DNA from: Halobacillus hunanensis
Lineage (GTDB): Bacteria; Bacillota; Bacilli; Bacillales; Halobacillaceae
Assembly (NCBI RefSeq): GCF_900166655.1
Contig: NZ_FVZB01000007.1
Coordinates: 1,302,001-1,366,000, forward strand
Reading direction: 5' to 3'
DNA length: 64,000 nucleotides
The notes under the pieces are model-generated. The model ran no database searches, was not told the DNA's origin, and saw only the letters and a program-made list of their open reading frames with translations. Position 1 is the stretch's first letter. Every line of letters begins with the position of its first letter. Shown here in pieces: positions 10,198 to 19,686 of the stretch. Both the position numbers and the translations under genes were made by a program.

Positions 10198-10431
10198 AAT
10201 TTGAATTATACTAAAATCCTTTATAATGAGAAAAAATACATAGGTTCTTTTCCAATACCTGGACAATCCTCCTAAATCCCGCTGTATCCTTAAAATAACA
10301 AGTTTGAGTTAATCTCATAATAGATTCTTCCATAAATACAAAGGCTTGCAGAGGCTGGGACAAAAGCATTTTCACCAAATGAAAATCCGAACCAAGTAGA
10401 AACTATAATAACTGCACTCACTGGGAAAATA
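10198..10431. other. Gene-free stretch with one copy of a dispersed motif
   Basis: Between the ABC promoter and the ysxC terminator I see no credible ORF. It contains GAGGCTGGGACAAAAG at 10351-10366, followed by a small inverted repeat (ATTTTCA with TGAAAAT, 10368-10386). The GGCTGGGACA core recurs beside the insertion sequence near 58.9 kb and, inverted and imperfect, near 60.7 kb. Confidence 0.5.
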
Positions 10432-10458
10432 AAAAAGGAATCACCTACAAGGTGATCC
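10432..10458 (-). terminator. Terminator after ysxC
   Basis: GGATCACCT pairs with AGGTGATTCC around a 3-base loop; the minus strand then reads TTTTTTATTTT. It follows the ysxC stop directly and would end the lonA-ysxC transcript. Confidence 0.8.
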
Positions 10459-10468
10459 CAGTTATCGA

Positions 10469-11062
10469 TTAATTATTGCTATTTAAATATTCAAGCATTG
10501 TTGTCCAGGCCAAGTCCTTCCCTTCTCCTGTTTCAGAAGAGAAGGGAATAAGAACATCGTCCGATTCCATCTCAAGCGTTTCGTTTATTATTTTTAATTG
10601 TTTATTACGCTGTCCCTTTTTTATTTTATCCAGTTTAGTTGCGATGACCATAACCGGAAGCTCAAAATGCTTCAAATAATCATACATTAGGCAATCGTCT
10701 TCAGTAGGTTTGTGCCGGCTATCAATTACAAGAGCAGCGGCACGAAGCTGATCTCTTTCGGCAAAGTACTCCTCCATCATTTTGCCCCATTTGGCACGCT
10801 CTTTTTTTGATACTTTAGCATACCCATAGCCTGGGACATCTACAAAATGAAATTTTTCATTAATTCTATAGAAATTTAATGTTTGCGTTTTTCCTGGCTT
10901 GGAAGAGGTTCTTGCCAGGTTCTTTCTTTGTATCATCTTATTAATAAAAGAGGATTTCCCCACGTTAGAGCGGCCTGCTAATGCAATCTCTGGTATAGGT
11001 TCTTTTGGATATTGCTTCTTGCTCGCCGCACTAATTATTATTTCAGCTTGATTAACTTTCAT
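10469..11062 (-). CDS. ysxC: Ribosome biogenesis GTP-binding protein YsxC/EngB
   Basis: An essential-type TrmE-Era-EngA-family GTPase that acts in 50S ribosomal subunit assembly. [10 protein letters not shown] (G1), the DVPGYGYAK segment (G3) and ATKLDK (G4) are visible. I chose ATG at 11062 ([11 protein letters not shown]), which overlaps the lonA stop by 11 bases; the longer open frame back to 11098 adds a segment absent from homologues. Its 197-aa length is normal. lonA-ysxC order is as in B. subtilis and suggests coupled translation. Confidence 0.95.
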   Translation of the reverse strand: MKVNQAEIIISAASKKQYPKEPIPEIALAGRSNVGKSSFINKMIQRKNLARTSSKPGKTQTLNFYRINEKFHFVDVPGYGYAKVSKKERAKWGKMMEEYFAERDQLRAAALVIDSRHKPTEDDCLMYDYLKHFELPVMVIATKLDKIKKGQRNKQLKIINETLEMESDDVLIPFSSETGEGKDLAWTTMLEYLNSNN

Positions 11063-13382
11063 GATTTTCAGCCGCCAATGCCTCATCAAGGACTTCATCT
11101 AAATGCTTCACAGGAATAAAGGTCAACCCTTCTCTTACACTCTCAGGGATATCCTCCAGGTCTTTCTCATTTTCAGAAGGGATAATTATAGTTGAGAGCC
11201 CTGCACGATGGGCACTTAAGGATTTTTGTTTTAGTCCACCTATAGGCAGAACTCGACCTCTTAGTGTTATTTCCCCAGTCATTCCTACTTCTTTTCGAAC
11301 GGGACGACCTGTAAGAGCCGAAACGAGGGCAGTAGCCATCGTTATCCCCGCAGAAGGGCCATCTTTCGGAGTTGCTCCTTCAGGGACATGAATATGAATA
11401 TCATTCTTCTCTACAAACTCGGGATCAATATGCAGGTCATCTGCCCTGGAGCGAATATAGCTAAAAGCAGCTTGTGCTGACTCTTTCATAACATCCCCAA
11501 GTTTACCTGTTAGCGTCAAGTTTCCTTTACCAGGATAAATGGATACTTCAATGGATAATGTATCTCCACCCGCTGTAGTGTAGGCTAAACCTGTTGCTGC
11601 GCCAACTTGGTCTTCCAATTCAGCTTGTCCATAACGAAATGGAGGACGGCCAAGAAGTTCTTCAAGTTGATTCTCCGTAACAATTACACGTTTTTTCTCT
11701 TTGGCCACAATAATCTTAGCAGCCTTTCGGCAGACACTAGCCAGTTGTCTTTCAAGATTACGGACACCTGCCTCACGCGTATATCTCCGGATCAGCTTTA
11801 AGATGGCTTGTTCCTTAAATTGAATCTGACTTTTAGTCAGTCCATTTTCTTTTACTTGTTTAGGAAGCAAATGTTCTTTAGCGATGTGGAGCTTTTCAAC
11901 TTCAGTATAACCAGCAATCGAAATAACTTCCATGCGGTCAAGCAATGGCCCTGGAATAGAGGTCATCGTATTTGCAGTCGCCACAAACATCACTTTCGAT
12001 AAATCATAATGCTCCTCGATAAAGTGATCACTAAAGGTGCTGTTTTGTTCTGGATCCAGTACTTCTAGCATAGCTGAGGAAGGATCTCCTCGAAAGTCAC
12101 TGGCCATTTTATCAATTTCATCTAACAGGAACACGGGATTAACCGTTTCAGCACGCTTCATCCCCTGGATAATTCGTCCCGGCATCGCTCCAATATAGGT
12201 TCTTCTATGACCGCGGATTTCAGCTTCATCACGGATGCCGCCTAAAGATATTCTGACAAAATGGCGGTTAATCGCACGACTAATGGACTTGGCCAGGGAC
12301 GTTTTGCCGACTCCCGGCGGCCCTACTAAACAAAGGATCGGGCCCTTAATGGATTGTGTAAGCTGTTGAACAGCCAAGTACTCCAAAACACGTTCTTTAA
12401 CTTTCTCCAATCCATAATGGTCTTCATCGAGAATCTTCTCAGCATGAGTCACATCGAGGTTATCCTCCGTCTCCTCAGTCCAAGGCAGGGCTACTAGCCA
12501 TTCGATATAATTTCGAATGACTGAACTTTCCGCAGAACTTTGCGGAACCTTTTCATACCTTCCTAATTCCTTTTCCGCAATCGCTTCTACTCTTTCCGGC
12601 ATTTGAGCTTCTTCAATCTTTTCACGAAGCTGAGCTACTTCTCCGGTTTTACCGTCCTTGTCGCCCAGCTCACTCTGAATGGCTTTCATTTGTTCCCGTA
12701 AGTAATATTCTTTTTGTGTTTTCTCCATTGACTTTTTAACATGCTGGCCAATTTTTTGTTCAATCTGAAGAACATCACGTTCATTTCCGATGATCTCAAT
12801 TAAATGTTTTAAACGTGCTTTCACATTTTCGATTTCTAAAACACTTTGCTTGTCTTTAATCTTAATAGGCAAGTGTGAGGAGATTAGATCTGCTAAATGG
12901 CTGGAGTCATCAATATCAGAAACTGTGTTATAGGTTTCCTGGCTGACTTTTTTAGAAACTTTTACATATTGTTCAAACTGACTAAGTAATGTTCTCATTA
13001 ATGCTTCTTCTTCATTAGCATCTTCATGAACGTCATTCAGTTTTATAATATCTGCCTTATAAAGCTCTTCCCCTTCAGTAATATGTTCTATGGAAGCCCG
13101 ATACAACCCTTCCACCAATACGCGGTTGGTACCGTTAGGAAGTTTCACCATTTGTTTCACAGTGGCTACCGTGCCTACGTTATAAAGATCTTCAGCAGTT
13201 GGTTCATCAATATTCATTTCTTTTTGTGAAACAAGAAACACTTCATTGTCATCCATCATTGCCTGTTCTAGAGCTTGAACAGATTTATCTCTGCCTACGT
13301 CAAGGTGCAATACCATCGATGGGTACACCAGTAATCCTCTTAAAGGTAGGAGGGGAATTTGCGTTCTCATTTGTTCTGTCAA
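11052..13382 (-). CDS. lonA: ATP-dependent protease LonA
   Basis: Lon degrades damaged and specific regulatory proteins in the cytoplasm. The order is the N-terminal LAN domain ([13 protein letters not shown] at the start), a coiled region with [12 protein letters not shown] near 230, the AAA+ module with Walker [10 protein letters not shown] (about 354-361), and a protease domain with the catalytic Ser in [12 protein letters not shown] and Lys in the GLKQK segment. I chose TTG at 13382 ([16 protein letters not shown], 776 aa), 7 bases after GGAGG; the GTG at 13391 overlaps that site. No lonB lies upstream, unlike B. subtilis. Confidence 0.96.
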   Translation of the reverse strand: MTEQMRTQIPLLPLRGLLVYPSMVLHLDVGRDKSVQALEQAMMDDNEVFLVSQKEMNIDEPTAEDLYNVGTVATVKQMVKLPNGTNRVLVEGLYRASIEHITEGEELYKADIIKLNDVHEDANEEEALMRTLLSQFEQYVKVSKKVSQETYNTVSDIDDSSHLADLISSHLPIKIKDKQSVLEIENVKARLKHLIEIIGNERDVLQIEQKIGQHVKKSMEKTQKEYYLREQMKAIQSELGDKDGKTGEVAQLREKIEEAQMPERVEAIAEKELGRYEKVPQSSAESSVIRNYIEWLVALPWTEETEDNLDVTHAEKILDEDHYGLEKVKERVLEYLAVQQLTQSIKGPILCLVGPPGVGKTSLAKSISRAINRHFVRISLGGIRDEAEIRGHRRTYIGAMPGRIIQGMKRAETVNPVFLLDEIDKMASDFRGDPSSAMLEVLDPEQNSTFSDHFIEEHYDLSKVMFVATANTMTSIPGPLLDRMEVISIAGYTEVEKLHIAKEHLLPKQVKENGLTKSQIQFKEQAILKLIRRYTREAGVRNLERQLASVCRKAAKIIVAKEKKRVIVTENQLEELLGRPPFRYGQAELEDQVGAATGLAYTTAGGDTLSIEVSIYPGKGNLTLTGKLGDVMKESAQAAFSYIRSRADDLHIDPEFVEKNDIHIHVPEGATPKDGPSAGITMATALVSALTGRPVRKEVGMTGEITLRGRVLPIGGLKQKSLSAHRAGLSTIIIPSENEKDLEDIPESVREGLTFIPVKHLDEVLDEALAAENHES

Positions 13383-13418
13383 AGCTTGCACCTCCGATTA
13401 ATGCGAATTCGTATATTT

Positions 13419-13447
13419 ATCATATAGAAATCTAATTAGAATGTAAA
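13419..13447 (-). promoter_or_regulatory. Promoter of lonA
   Basis: Minus-strand TTTACA, 17 bases, TATGAT, about 35 bases before the TTG start. No CtsR or CIRCE operator is recognisable near it. Confidence 0.6.
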
Positions 13448-13566
13448 ACGTTAGCCTTAGGGAAAAAGCCCTTAGACAAACGTGTTTTTAACACTTATTC
13501 TATGCCTATTATGAGCCAACAACTTGCAAATCATGCCTGTATGTACGAATACCTCTTCTGTAATAT

Positions 13567-13603
13567 AGAAGCCGCGCTACATGCAAAACGTAGCGCGGCT
13601 TCT
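13567..13603 (-). terminator. Hairpin terminator after clpX
   Basis: A perfect 14-bp GC-rich stem (AGAAGCCGCGCTAC with its complement, 9-base loop) lies 27 bases past the clpX stop. There is no long T run, but its strength and place support termination. Confidence 0.7.
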
Positions 13604-13629
13604 AGCTAAGAAGAGATGATGTTTAAAGT

Positions 13630-14907
13630 TTAGGCACTTTCTTTCGGTGTTTCCTTATTCTCATCCTCAACTGAACCATCTGTCAAAATCAATTTAGGAT
13701 GACTTTTTTCAGCTGTTACCGTATCTTTTGTAATAATACATTTTTCAATATCATCTCGAGAAGGCAAATCATACATGACATCCAGCATGATCCCTTCAAT
13801 AATTGAACGAAGTCCACGGGCTCCGGTTTTCCGCTCGATTGCCAACTTGGCAATTTCACGAAGAGCTTCTTCTTCAAATTCAAGTTCAACATGATCAATT
13901 TGCAGAAGCTTCTGATATTGTTTGACGAGAGCATTTTTTGGTTTTGTTAAAATTTCTACTAACGCGTCCTCATCGAGTTGCTCAAGACTTCCAATTACCG
14001 GCAAACGGCCAATGAATTCAGGAATAAGACCGTAACTTAACAGATCTTCTGGAAGAACTTTAGTCAATAATTCACTCTTCTCATCATCAACTTCCACCTG
14101 ACCTGAACCAAAACCGATAACTTTCTTTCCTAAGCGGCGTTTAATGATTTGTTCAATTCCGTCAAATGCTCCACCCACAACAAACAATACGTTAGTCGTA
14201 TCAATTTGAATAAATTCTTGATGAGGATGCTTTCTTCCGCCTTGAGGAGGCACGCTTGCCTGTGTACCTTCCAAAATTTTAAGCAAGGCTTGCTGTACAC
14301 CTTCCCCTGAAACATCCCTTGTAATAGATGGATTTTCAGACTTACGGGCCACTTTGTCTATTTCATCGATATATATAATTCCTTTTTCGGCTTTCTCAAC
14401 ATCATAGTCAGCTGCCTGAATTAGTTTGAGTAAAATGTTCTCAACATCCTCCCCAACGTAACCAGCTTCTGTTAATGATGTGGCGTCAGCAATGGCAAAT
14501 GGTACATTCAAGATCCGTGCAAGTGTCTGAGCAAGTAAAGTCTTACCGCTTCCCGTCGGGCCAAGCATAAGTATGTTACTTTTTGCCAGCTCAACTTCAT
14601 CGTTCTTAACCCCGGCATTAATTCTCTTGTAATGGTTATAGACGGCTACAGACAAATTCTTTTTAGCCTGGTCCTGCCCGATCACATAATCATTAAGAAT
14701 GCCGCGAATTTCTTGAGGTTTAGGAACTTCTTTAAACTCCACTTCCTCTTCATTACCCAGTTCTTCCTCAACGATTTCTGTACAAAGTTCAATACATTCA
14801 TCACATATATAAACACCAGGCCCGGCTACAAGCTTACGGACTTGTTCCTGACTCTTACCGCAGAAAGAGCATTTAAGCTGACCTTTTTCTTCATTAAATT
14901 TAAACAT
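13630..14907 (-). CDS. clpX: ATP-dependent Clp protease ATP-binding subunit ClpX
   Basis: ClpX unfolds substrates and feeds them to the ClpP peptidase. The N-terminal zinc-binding domain has four cysteines (CSFC and CDEC, C13/C16/C35/C38), followed by the AAA+ module with GPTGSGKT and [14 protein letters not shown] start at ATG 14907 ([13 protein letters not shown]), 8 bases after AAGGGG; the frame is open to 14916. Length (425 aa) and the Glu-rich tail are ordinary. It lies between lonA and tig as in Bacillus, with its own promoter and terminator. Confidence 0.97.
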   Translation of the reverse strand: MFKFNEEKGQLKCSFCGKSQEQVRKLVAGPGVYICDECIELCTEIVEEELGNEEEVEFKEVPKPQEIRGILNDYVIGQDQAKKNLSVAVYNHYKRINAGVKNDEVELAKSNILMLGPTGSGKTLLAQTLARILNVPFAIADATSLTEAGYVGEDVENILLKLIQAADYDVEKAEKGIIYIDEIDKVARKSENPSITRDVSGEGVQQALLKILEGTQASVPPQGGRKHPHQEFIQIDTTNVLFVVGGAFDGIEQIIKRRLGKKVIGFGSGQVEVDDEKSELLTKVLPEDLLSYGLIPEFIGRLPVIGSLEQLDEDALVEILTKPKNALVKQYQKLLQIDHVELEFEEEALREIAKLAIERKTGARGLRSIIEGIMLDVMYDLPSRDDIEKCIITKDTVTAEKSHPKLILTDGSVEDENKETPKESA

Positions 14908-15059
14908 TTCATTCACCCCTTAGTAAAATGACGCAATATGCGCCTGGTAATTATCCTAGGCATTCGAGCATCAGTTTCTTTTGCTCATCATACCAGATTC
15001 ATGTAAAACAAAAAAGCAATACCTTTTCAGAGGTGTGCAAATCCCGATGCATCATCCTC

Positions 15060-15088
15060 ATTATGTAGATTTGTAATCAATAAGTCAA
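15060..15088 (-). promoter_or_regulatory. Promoter of clpX
   Basis: Minus-strand TTGACT, 17 bases, CATAAT, in the 313-base gap between tig and clpX, leaving a leader of about 145 bases. The rest of the gap holds the tig terminator and nothing else I can name. Confidence 0.55.
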
Positions 15089-15181
15089 ACATTAGCCGCT
15101 CTACTATTATATGTAAAAAAACAGGTGATTCATTCATGTTTTAACTAATTTTTTATTCCTTTATGTAACAGGAATATATGA

Positions 15182-15212
15182 GAAGACAAGGAACAATCTG
15201 CCCCTTGTCTTC
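15182..15212 (-). terminator. Terminator after tig
   Basis: GAAGACAAGG pairs perfectly with CCTTGTCTTC around an 11-base loop just past the tig stop. Confidence 0.75.
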
Positions 15213-15220
15213 CCAGCTTA

Positions 15221-16507
15221 CTATTCAGATTTACTGTTATCAACTAAAACCTCAATCGCTTTACGTACCTTAAGATCTTCTTTGATCATGTCAGTGTTTC
15301 CACCAAGCATTTGAGTGAGTTGTTCTACATCAGTCTGATACATAGAAGCCATGTTTTCAAGCTCTGACTTCACGTCTTCTTCAGAAGCTTCCACATTCTC
15401 TTCGATAGCAATAGCTTCTAGAGTAAGGTTTGTTTTCACGCGTTTGCCGGCATCTTCTGCCATTTGCTCACGTAGTGCATCTTCATCTTGACCTGTGAAC
15501 TGGAAGTACATGTCTTTAGTCATGCCCTGCATTTGCAGACGCTGTTCAAATTCGCTAACCATGCGATCGAGTTCAGTATCAACCATGGCTTGAGGAATTT
15601 CAACTTCTGCATTTTCACTGGCTTTTTGTACAAGTGTATCACGCTTGTGATTGTCAGCTTCTGTTTTCTTTTGCTCCTCAAGACGCTCACGTGTTTTCTT
15701 CTTAAGTTCTTCTAAGGATTCTACTTCTTCATCGACATCTTTCGCTAATTCATCATCAAGTTCAGGAAGTTCTTTTCCTTTTACTTCATGAATTTTCACT
15801 TTGAAAGTAGCCTCTTTCCCAGCTAGCTCTTCAGCATGATATTCCTCTGGGAACGTGACTTCAACTTCTGTCTCTTCTCCAGATTTCTTACCTGAAAGCT
15901 GTTCTTCGAAGCCTGGAATAAAGGAACCGGAGCCGATTTCCAGTGAATAGTTATCAGCTTGTCCTCCTTCAAAAGCTTCTCCATCAACAAAGCCTTCAAA
16001 GTCCATCACGACAGTATCTCCGTCCTCTACTTCACCGTCTTCTTTCACAACTAGTTCAGCTTGTTTCTCCTGAAGTTGTTTCAGTTCATTCTCAACATCT
16101 TCATCCGTTACTTCTGTGCTAAGCTCTTCAACTTCAAGACCTTTATAGTCACCTAGTTTAACTTCAGGCTTAACTGTAACTTCTGCAGAGAAAACTAATG
16201 GTTCATTCTTCTCGATTTGTTTCACGTCAACTTCTGGACGATCAACTGGCTCAATTCCTGTTTCTTCCACAGCATCTGAGTATGCCTTCGGAAGAACAAT
16301 GTCGAGAGCATCTTGATAAAGTGATTCTACTCCGAAGCGTTGTTCGAACAGTTTACGTGGTACTTTCCCTTTACGGAATCCAGGAACCTGTACCTGTTTT
16401 GCTACTTTTTTAAAAGCTTCATCAAGAGCCTTGTTGAAATCCTCTACAGGTACTTCAACTGTAAGTGTCCCCTGATTCCCTTCTTGCTTTTCCCATTTTG
16501 CTGACAT
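15221..16507 (-). CDS. tig: Trigger factor, ribosome-associated chaperone
   Basis: Trigger factor binds nascent chains at the ribosome exit tunnel and has peptidyl-prolyl isomerase activity. The ribosome-binding signature [19 protein letters not shown] lies near 37-55, the FKBP-type domain near 150-240 ([20 protein letters not shown]), and a helical C-terminal chaperone region follows. ATG at 16507 ([12 protein letters not shown], 428 aa) follows GGAGGG; the upstream frame to 16558 is spurious. The protein is very acidic, in keeping with a salt-adapted proteome. Confidence 0.97.
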   Translation of the reverse strand: MSAKWEKQEGNQGTLTVEVPVEDFNKALDEAFKKVAKQVQVPGFRKGKVPRKLFEQRFGVESLYQDALDIVLPKAYSDAVEETGIEPVDRPEVDVKQIEKNEPLVFSAEVTVKPEVKLGDYKGLEVEELSTEVTDEDVENELKQLQEKQAELVVKEDGEVEDGDTVVMDFEGFVDGEAFEGGQADNYSLEIGSGSFIPGFEEQLSGKKSGEETEVEVTFPEEYHAEELAGKEATFKVKIHEVKGKELPELDDELAKDVDEEVESLEELKKKTRERLEEQKKTEADNHKRDTLVQKASENAEVEIPQAMVDTELDRMVSEFEQRLQMQGMTKDMYFQFTGQDEDALREQMAEDAGKRVKTNLTLEAIAIEENVEASEEDVKSELENMASMYQTDVEQLTQMLGGNTDMIKEDLKVRKAIEVLVDNSKSE

Positions 16508-16609
16508 AAAATTCCCTCCAACATCTATAAATTCCTTTTTTCGTCCAAAGACGACCATTAGGCGATTCTATGATTCTATATACACACGAATCTCATTTGC
16601 AACCCCTAC

Positions 16610-16637
16610 ATTATAACACAAACATATACGCTTTCAA
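16610..16637 (-). promoter_or_regulatory. Promoter of tig
   Basis: Minus-strand TTGAAA, 16 bases, consensus TATAAT, about 100 bases before the tig ATG. Confidence 0.6.
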
Positions 16638-16677
16638 CATTTGAAATTGTTCATGCCTAAAATAGGGTAAACATCAA

Positions 16678-17661
16678 TTACTCCCCCACCAGTAATACAT
16701 AGTGCTGTTCACTTAATTCAATTTCCTCTTTATATTGCTGTATTTTCTCATCATTGCCGGACTGTGACTGATAAGGAATTTGCAAATAATCGTGGCCAAG
16801 CTGTTTTAAGGCTTCAACGATATGACCGACTTCCTCCTCACCAGGGTAAAAGGGATAGCGTACATAACAATAATGTTTCAATAGACGGTTGATCATCTCA
16901 TACATGGTTGGATTGCTTTGCTCAACTGCCCCAAGCCTTAGCTGAATTTGCTGAATAATGTATTCAGACTCAAATGTATTTAACTCTGAAGGAATGATGA
17001 ACATATCATTCGAAAATTTACGGACATGAACCGTGTGGTCAACTTTGTTATCTCTAAACCACTGGATTATTGCTGTTTTAATGATTGGGTGAGTTGACGT
17101 TTCAGTTAACAGGTTTTCAAACGGTGTTGTATCTGCTGAAACGGGTTGCTTATTTAACTGTTGGATAGATTTCCATTGATTATGTAAATCTTGACTATCG
17201 ATAGCGGCGAAAAAAGATTGAAAATATTTCTCCTCGTCTTTCTTATGAGTGTCCTGAAGCAGTTTGTTACTGACTTCGTATATTTGCCATAATTGCGTAC
17301 GACTTTGATGAGGAATAGATTCAGTCTCAAAAACTTCGTCTAATAAATCAATAAGTTCCTGGTAGCGATTATCTTGAAAAAGAATGGTTATGTAGATATG
17401 TAAGTAATGATAATAATGATCTTCATCAGTCTTCATCTGCTCTTGGCATAAATCTTCCGCTTGGCTGAAGTTTCCAAGTTCAATCCAGCTCATGAGCAAT
17501 CCCGTAGTGACTTCATGAGAGGCAACCTCATAATTCACGAGGGGTAGAAGAAATTCTACAGCCTCTTGATAGTTTTTCTCTTCGACCGCTTTGAGACCTT
17601 TACTCTCTAACATTGTTTTCCACTTTGGGAACATTACGATATCCCCTGTTCGTTTTTCCAT
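16678..17661 (-). CDS. ysoA: TPR-repeat protein, YsoA-like
   Basis: A 327-aa soluble protein built of helical repeats: NYQEAVEFLLPLVNYE, WIELGNFSQAEDLCQEQ and LFQDNRYQELIDLLDEV look like tetratricopeptide units in the N-terminal half. The C-terminal half is less repetitive. It lies directly upstream of tig, the place of ysoA in B. subtilis, where its function is unknown. The ATG at 17661 follows GGAAGGG; an internal ATG (codon 10) also has an AGGGG site and could be used. Confidence 0.75.
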   Translation of the reverse strand: MEKRTGDIVMFPKWKTMLESKGLKAVEEKNYQEAVEFLLPLVNYEVASHEVTTGLLMSWIELGNFSQAEDLCQEQMKTDEDHYYHYLHIYITILFQDNRYQELIDLLDEVFETESIPHQSRTQLWQIYEVSNKLLQDTHKKDEEKYFQSFFAAIDSQDLHNQWKSIQQLNKQPVSADTTPFENLLTETSTHPIIKTAIIQWFRDNKVDHTVHVRKFSNDMFIIPSELNTFESEYIIQQIQLRLGAVEQSNPTMYEMINRLLKHYCYVRYPFYPGEEEVGHIVEALKQLGHDYLQIPYQSQSGNDEKIQQYKEEIELSEQHYVLLVGE

Positions 17662-18113
17662 AGGACACCCTTCCTCTTTTTATTTTTATTACCCGTCTAT
17701 TTTTACCTTTTTCAGTCGAAAATAAACCTACACATTTAAATGGACTATTTGCTGCTTTCTAAAAAAATTATTCAGGAACACCCTAAAGCTTTAAAGGATA
17801 AACGAAACTTGTGGATGTACCTCCCCTTAATAAAATATAGAAGAGAGACGTCCAAGGGACGTCTCTTTTCATGTCACATCCAACGCAGTATAGCGAAACT
17901 ATATGTATATATATGAAACAATAATAAAATTATATCACAATGAAACGCTTATTTACCCCATCTCGATTCTCGCTCATCGTTTTTCACCTAGTTCCTTCAT
18001 TAATATTGCAACCCATAATTGGGAAAACCACTTTTCTCCGATCACCCCTTTAACTAGTATTATAAGTTAGATTGAACTACAATATATGGTGGAGATTCTT
18101 CTTTACTATTTGA
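17662..18113. other. Sparse, probably decayed intergenic region
   Basis: About 450 bases without a supported gene. A 58-codon plus ORF at 17740-17916 has no ribosome site and reads through the hairpin at 17844-17866. The rest, 17917-18113, is AT-rich with no promoter, repeat or RNA that I recognise. It adjoins a gene remnant, so it may be decayed coding DNA. Confidence 0.4.
17844..17866 (+). terminator. Orphan terminator hairpin
   Basis: AGAGACGTCC pairs perfectly with GGACGTCTCT around 3 bases and is followed by TTTTC on the plus strand. No intact plus-strand gene precedes it, so it may have belonged to a lost gene. Confidence 0.6.
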
Positions 18114-18308
18114 ATTTCCATTCAAGATGTTAATGAATTTTTTAAGATTGAACTTGAAAGTGAAGATGTGGATACGATCTCCGGTTGGGTGTCCAACGAA
18201 TTAATTGATGTACAGAAAGTGTCTCAATTATCTCATAATCCTTATCATTTAAAAGTGGTGGAAATCGAAGATCAGCAGATTGTAGCTATTACTGTCTGGG
18301 AAGAGTAA
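18114..18308 (+). pseudogene. C-terminal remnant of a CorC/HlyC-type hemolysin-like protein
   Basis: After an in-frame TGA at 18111, 64 codons remain open to TAA at 18306. They read ISIQDVNEFFKIELESEDVD then TISGWVSNEL and end IEDQQIVAITVWEE. This matches the order of the transporter-associated CorC_HlyC domain (DVNE, DTxGGW, hydrophobic strands, final V-x-V) found at the C-terminus of CBS-pair membrane proteins such as B. subtilis YhdP and YugS. The rest of that protein, normally more than 400 aa, is absent. There is no start codon or ribosome site, so this is a relic. Confidence 0.6.
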
Positions 18309-18356
18309 AACACAGAGGATATATCAGTAATAAAGAAACATGATTAAACAAAACAA

Positions 18357-18383
18357 AGCCCCCTTTTATGAGTAAAAGAGGGT
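18357..18383 (-). terminator. Terminator after the 69-codon hypothetical gene
   Basis: CCCTCTTTT can pair with AAAAGGGGG across a 6-base loop, followed by TTTGTTTTG on the minus strand. It starts four bases past the stop codon of the small gene. Confidence 0.65.
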
Positions 18384-18386
18384 TTC

Positions 18387-18596
18387 CTAAATTGTTCGTT
18401 CTGTTCCATTTGTAGCATCCAATAATATAAGCAGGGAAGGAGAAACTGTACTAACATCTATCAGGCCATCATCCTCTTCCTTTACCTTATCAAGCTGCTG
18501 AATAATATAATCATCTCTACATTTAAACTTTAACTGACCCGAACAGATTTTTCCTTTCAAGGAGAGTACTTCTTCATGCAGTGTAACTCTGTCCAA
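18387..18596 (-). CDS. Small hypothetical protein
   Basis: A 69-codon frame beginning at TTG 18596, 7 bases after AAAGGAG; a GTG at 18605 overlaps that site. The product starts MDRVTLHEEVLSLKGKICSG, is mixed-charge and soluble, has a central acidic patch (DKVKEEDDG) and two cysteines. I do not recognise the family. A good ribosome site and a following terminator support a real gene. It stands alone between a gene remnant and the sirC region. Confidence 0.55.
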   Translation of the reverse strand: MDRVTLHEEVLSLKGKICSGQLKFKCRDDYIIQQLDKVKEEDDGLIDVSTVSPSLLILLDATNGTERTI

Positions 18597-18830
18597 ACCA
18601 TCCACTCCTTTGTATTTTAGTGCCTAACCATTACCATGTCAGCATTCTACTCCTTCTTGCACAATATGACTGGCTGTTATTTACTTAGTATAGTCAGGAC
18701 AATAACAATACATACATGTCATGAATCGTATGGACCTATCATATAAGCAGACTCTTTTAAAAATGTATAAATTCGTTATCTAAGCGAGGTGTAAAAAAAG
18801 CTGGACCAGTTATCTGACTAGCTAGCTATT

Positions 18831-18995
18831 ATGAAATTAAGAAAAGTAACGTTCTTACTCATCATGTTCACCGGTTTTTCTATTGGTATTTATCAATCAT
18901 TTCCCAGTACAATCACTCTGATTACACTCATTTTGTTTACCACTTCTACAATTATATTGATGATACGTGACCTGCTGAAGAATAACAGAAATTAG
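18831..18995 (+). CDS. Small two-helix membrane protein upstream of sirC
   Basis: A 54-codon ORF starting MKLRKVTFLLIMFTGFSIGI. It has two hydrophobic segments (about 7-22 and 28-44) separated by a short polar turn and ends in a basic tail (IRDLLKNNRN). It stops 19 bases before the sirC start on the same strand, so the two would be co-transcribed. No clear ribosome site precedes the ATG, which lowers confidence. Family unknown. It is too short for most ORF callers. Confidence 0.45.
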   Translation: MKLRKVTFLLIMFTGFSIGIYQSFPSTITLITLILFTTSTIILMIRDLLKNNRN

Positions 18996-19014
18996 AACTA
19001 AGGAGTCGTTACCT

Positions 19015-19635
19015 ATGTCGCTCATCCCGATCATGTTAAGTTTAAAAGGAAAAAAAGTAGTTGTAGTAGGCGGAGGGAAAGTGGCGAAAAGAAAAATCGA
19101 TAGTCTTCTCATGAGCAAAGCTCAGCTTACAGTCGTCAGTCCAAAACTGACCGATGAGCTCAACTCCTACTATGAAACTGGGAGAATAGAATGGAAGCAA
19201 AAGAATTTCACGCCCGCTGATATAGAAGAGGCATTCCTGATTGTCGCAGCTACCAATAGTGAATCCGTCAATCATGACGTCATCAAGGCTGCCCCGGACG
19301 GTCGTTTACTCAATGCAGCTTCCAAAGTTCAGGACGGGAATATCAGTTTTCCCGCCCATTTCTCACGCGGAAGGTTGACCATTGCCATTTCAACAGCAGG
19401 TGCAAGTCCTTTGTTTGCAAAAAAAGTAAAAAAAGAATTATCTTGTCAATATGATGAAAAGTATGAACAATACCTGGATTTTTTATTTGATATTAGACAC
19501 TTGCTTAAGAAAACTAATTTCTCTTCAGAAGAAAAAAACAACTGTTTACGTGAAGTTCTTTCAAATACTTACTTAGATACACAAAAACAAAAAGATATGC
19601 TCTATTGCATGGAGCACCATAAAACTTCGAAATGA
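19015..19635 (+). CDS. sirC: Precorrin-2 dehydrogenase (sirohaem synthesis)
   Basis: A 206-aa NAD-binding protein of the SirC/YlnF type. It oxidises precorrin-2 to sirohydrochlorin between the SumT and SirB steps. VVVVGGGKVAKRKIDSLL is the dinucleotide fold; FPAHFSRGRLTIAISTAGASP is the family signature. ATG at 19015 follows GGAG. In B. subtilis its homologue ylnF sits in the S-box sulfur operon with ylnD and ylnE; here it is apart, about 10 kb away on the opposite strand. The sumT and sirB partners are at 30-31 kb. Confidence 0.92.
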   Translation: MSLIPIMLSLKGKKVVVVGGGKVAKRKIDSLLMSKAQLTVVSPKLTDELNSYYETGRIEWKQKNFTPADIEEAFLIVAATNSESVNHDVIKAAPDGRLLNAASKVQDGNISFPAHFSRGRLTIAISTAGASPLFAKKVKKELSCQYDEKYEQYLDFLFDIRHLLKKTNFSSEEKNNCLREVLSNTYLDTQKQKDMLYCMEHHKTSK

Positions 19636-19686
19636 TTGATACAATAATTTCTTATGCTTTAAACACCTGACCTTGAAACTTCACCT

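Noticed and set aside
10127-10468. T-box or lysine riboswitch ahead of the amino-acid transporter
   Set aside because: No T-box core, specifier hairpin or lysine-riboswitch core is visible; only a simple promoter.
15061-15181. Possible extra regulatory RNA in the clpX leader
   Set aside because: No stable structure or known motif beyond the tig terminator and clpX promoter.
17740-17916. 58-codon plus-strand ORF starting MDYLLLSKKIIQEHPKALKD
   Set aside because: No ribosome site, no recognised family, and it reads through a strong terminator hairpin at 17844-17866; kept only as part of the decayed region.
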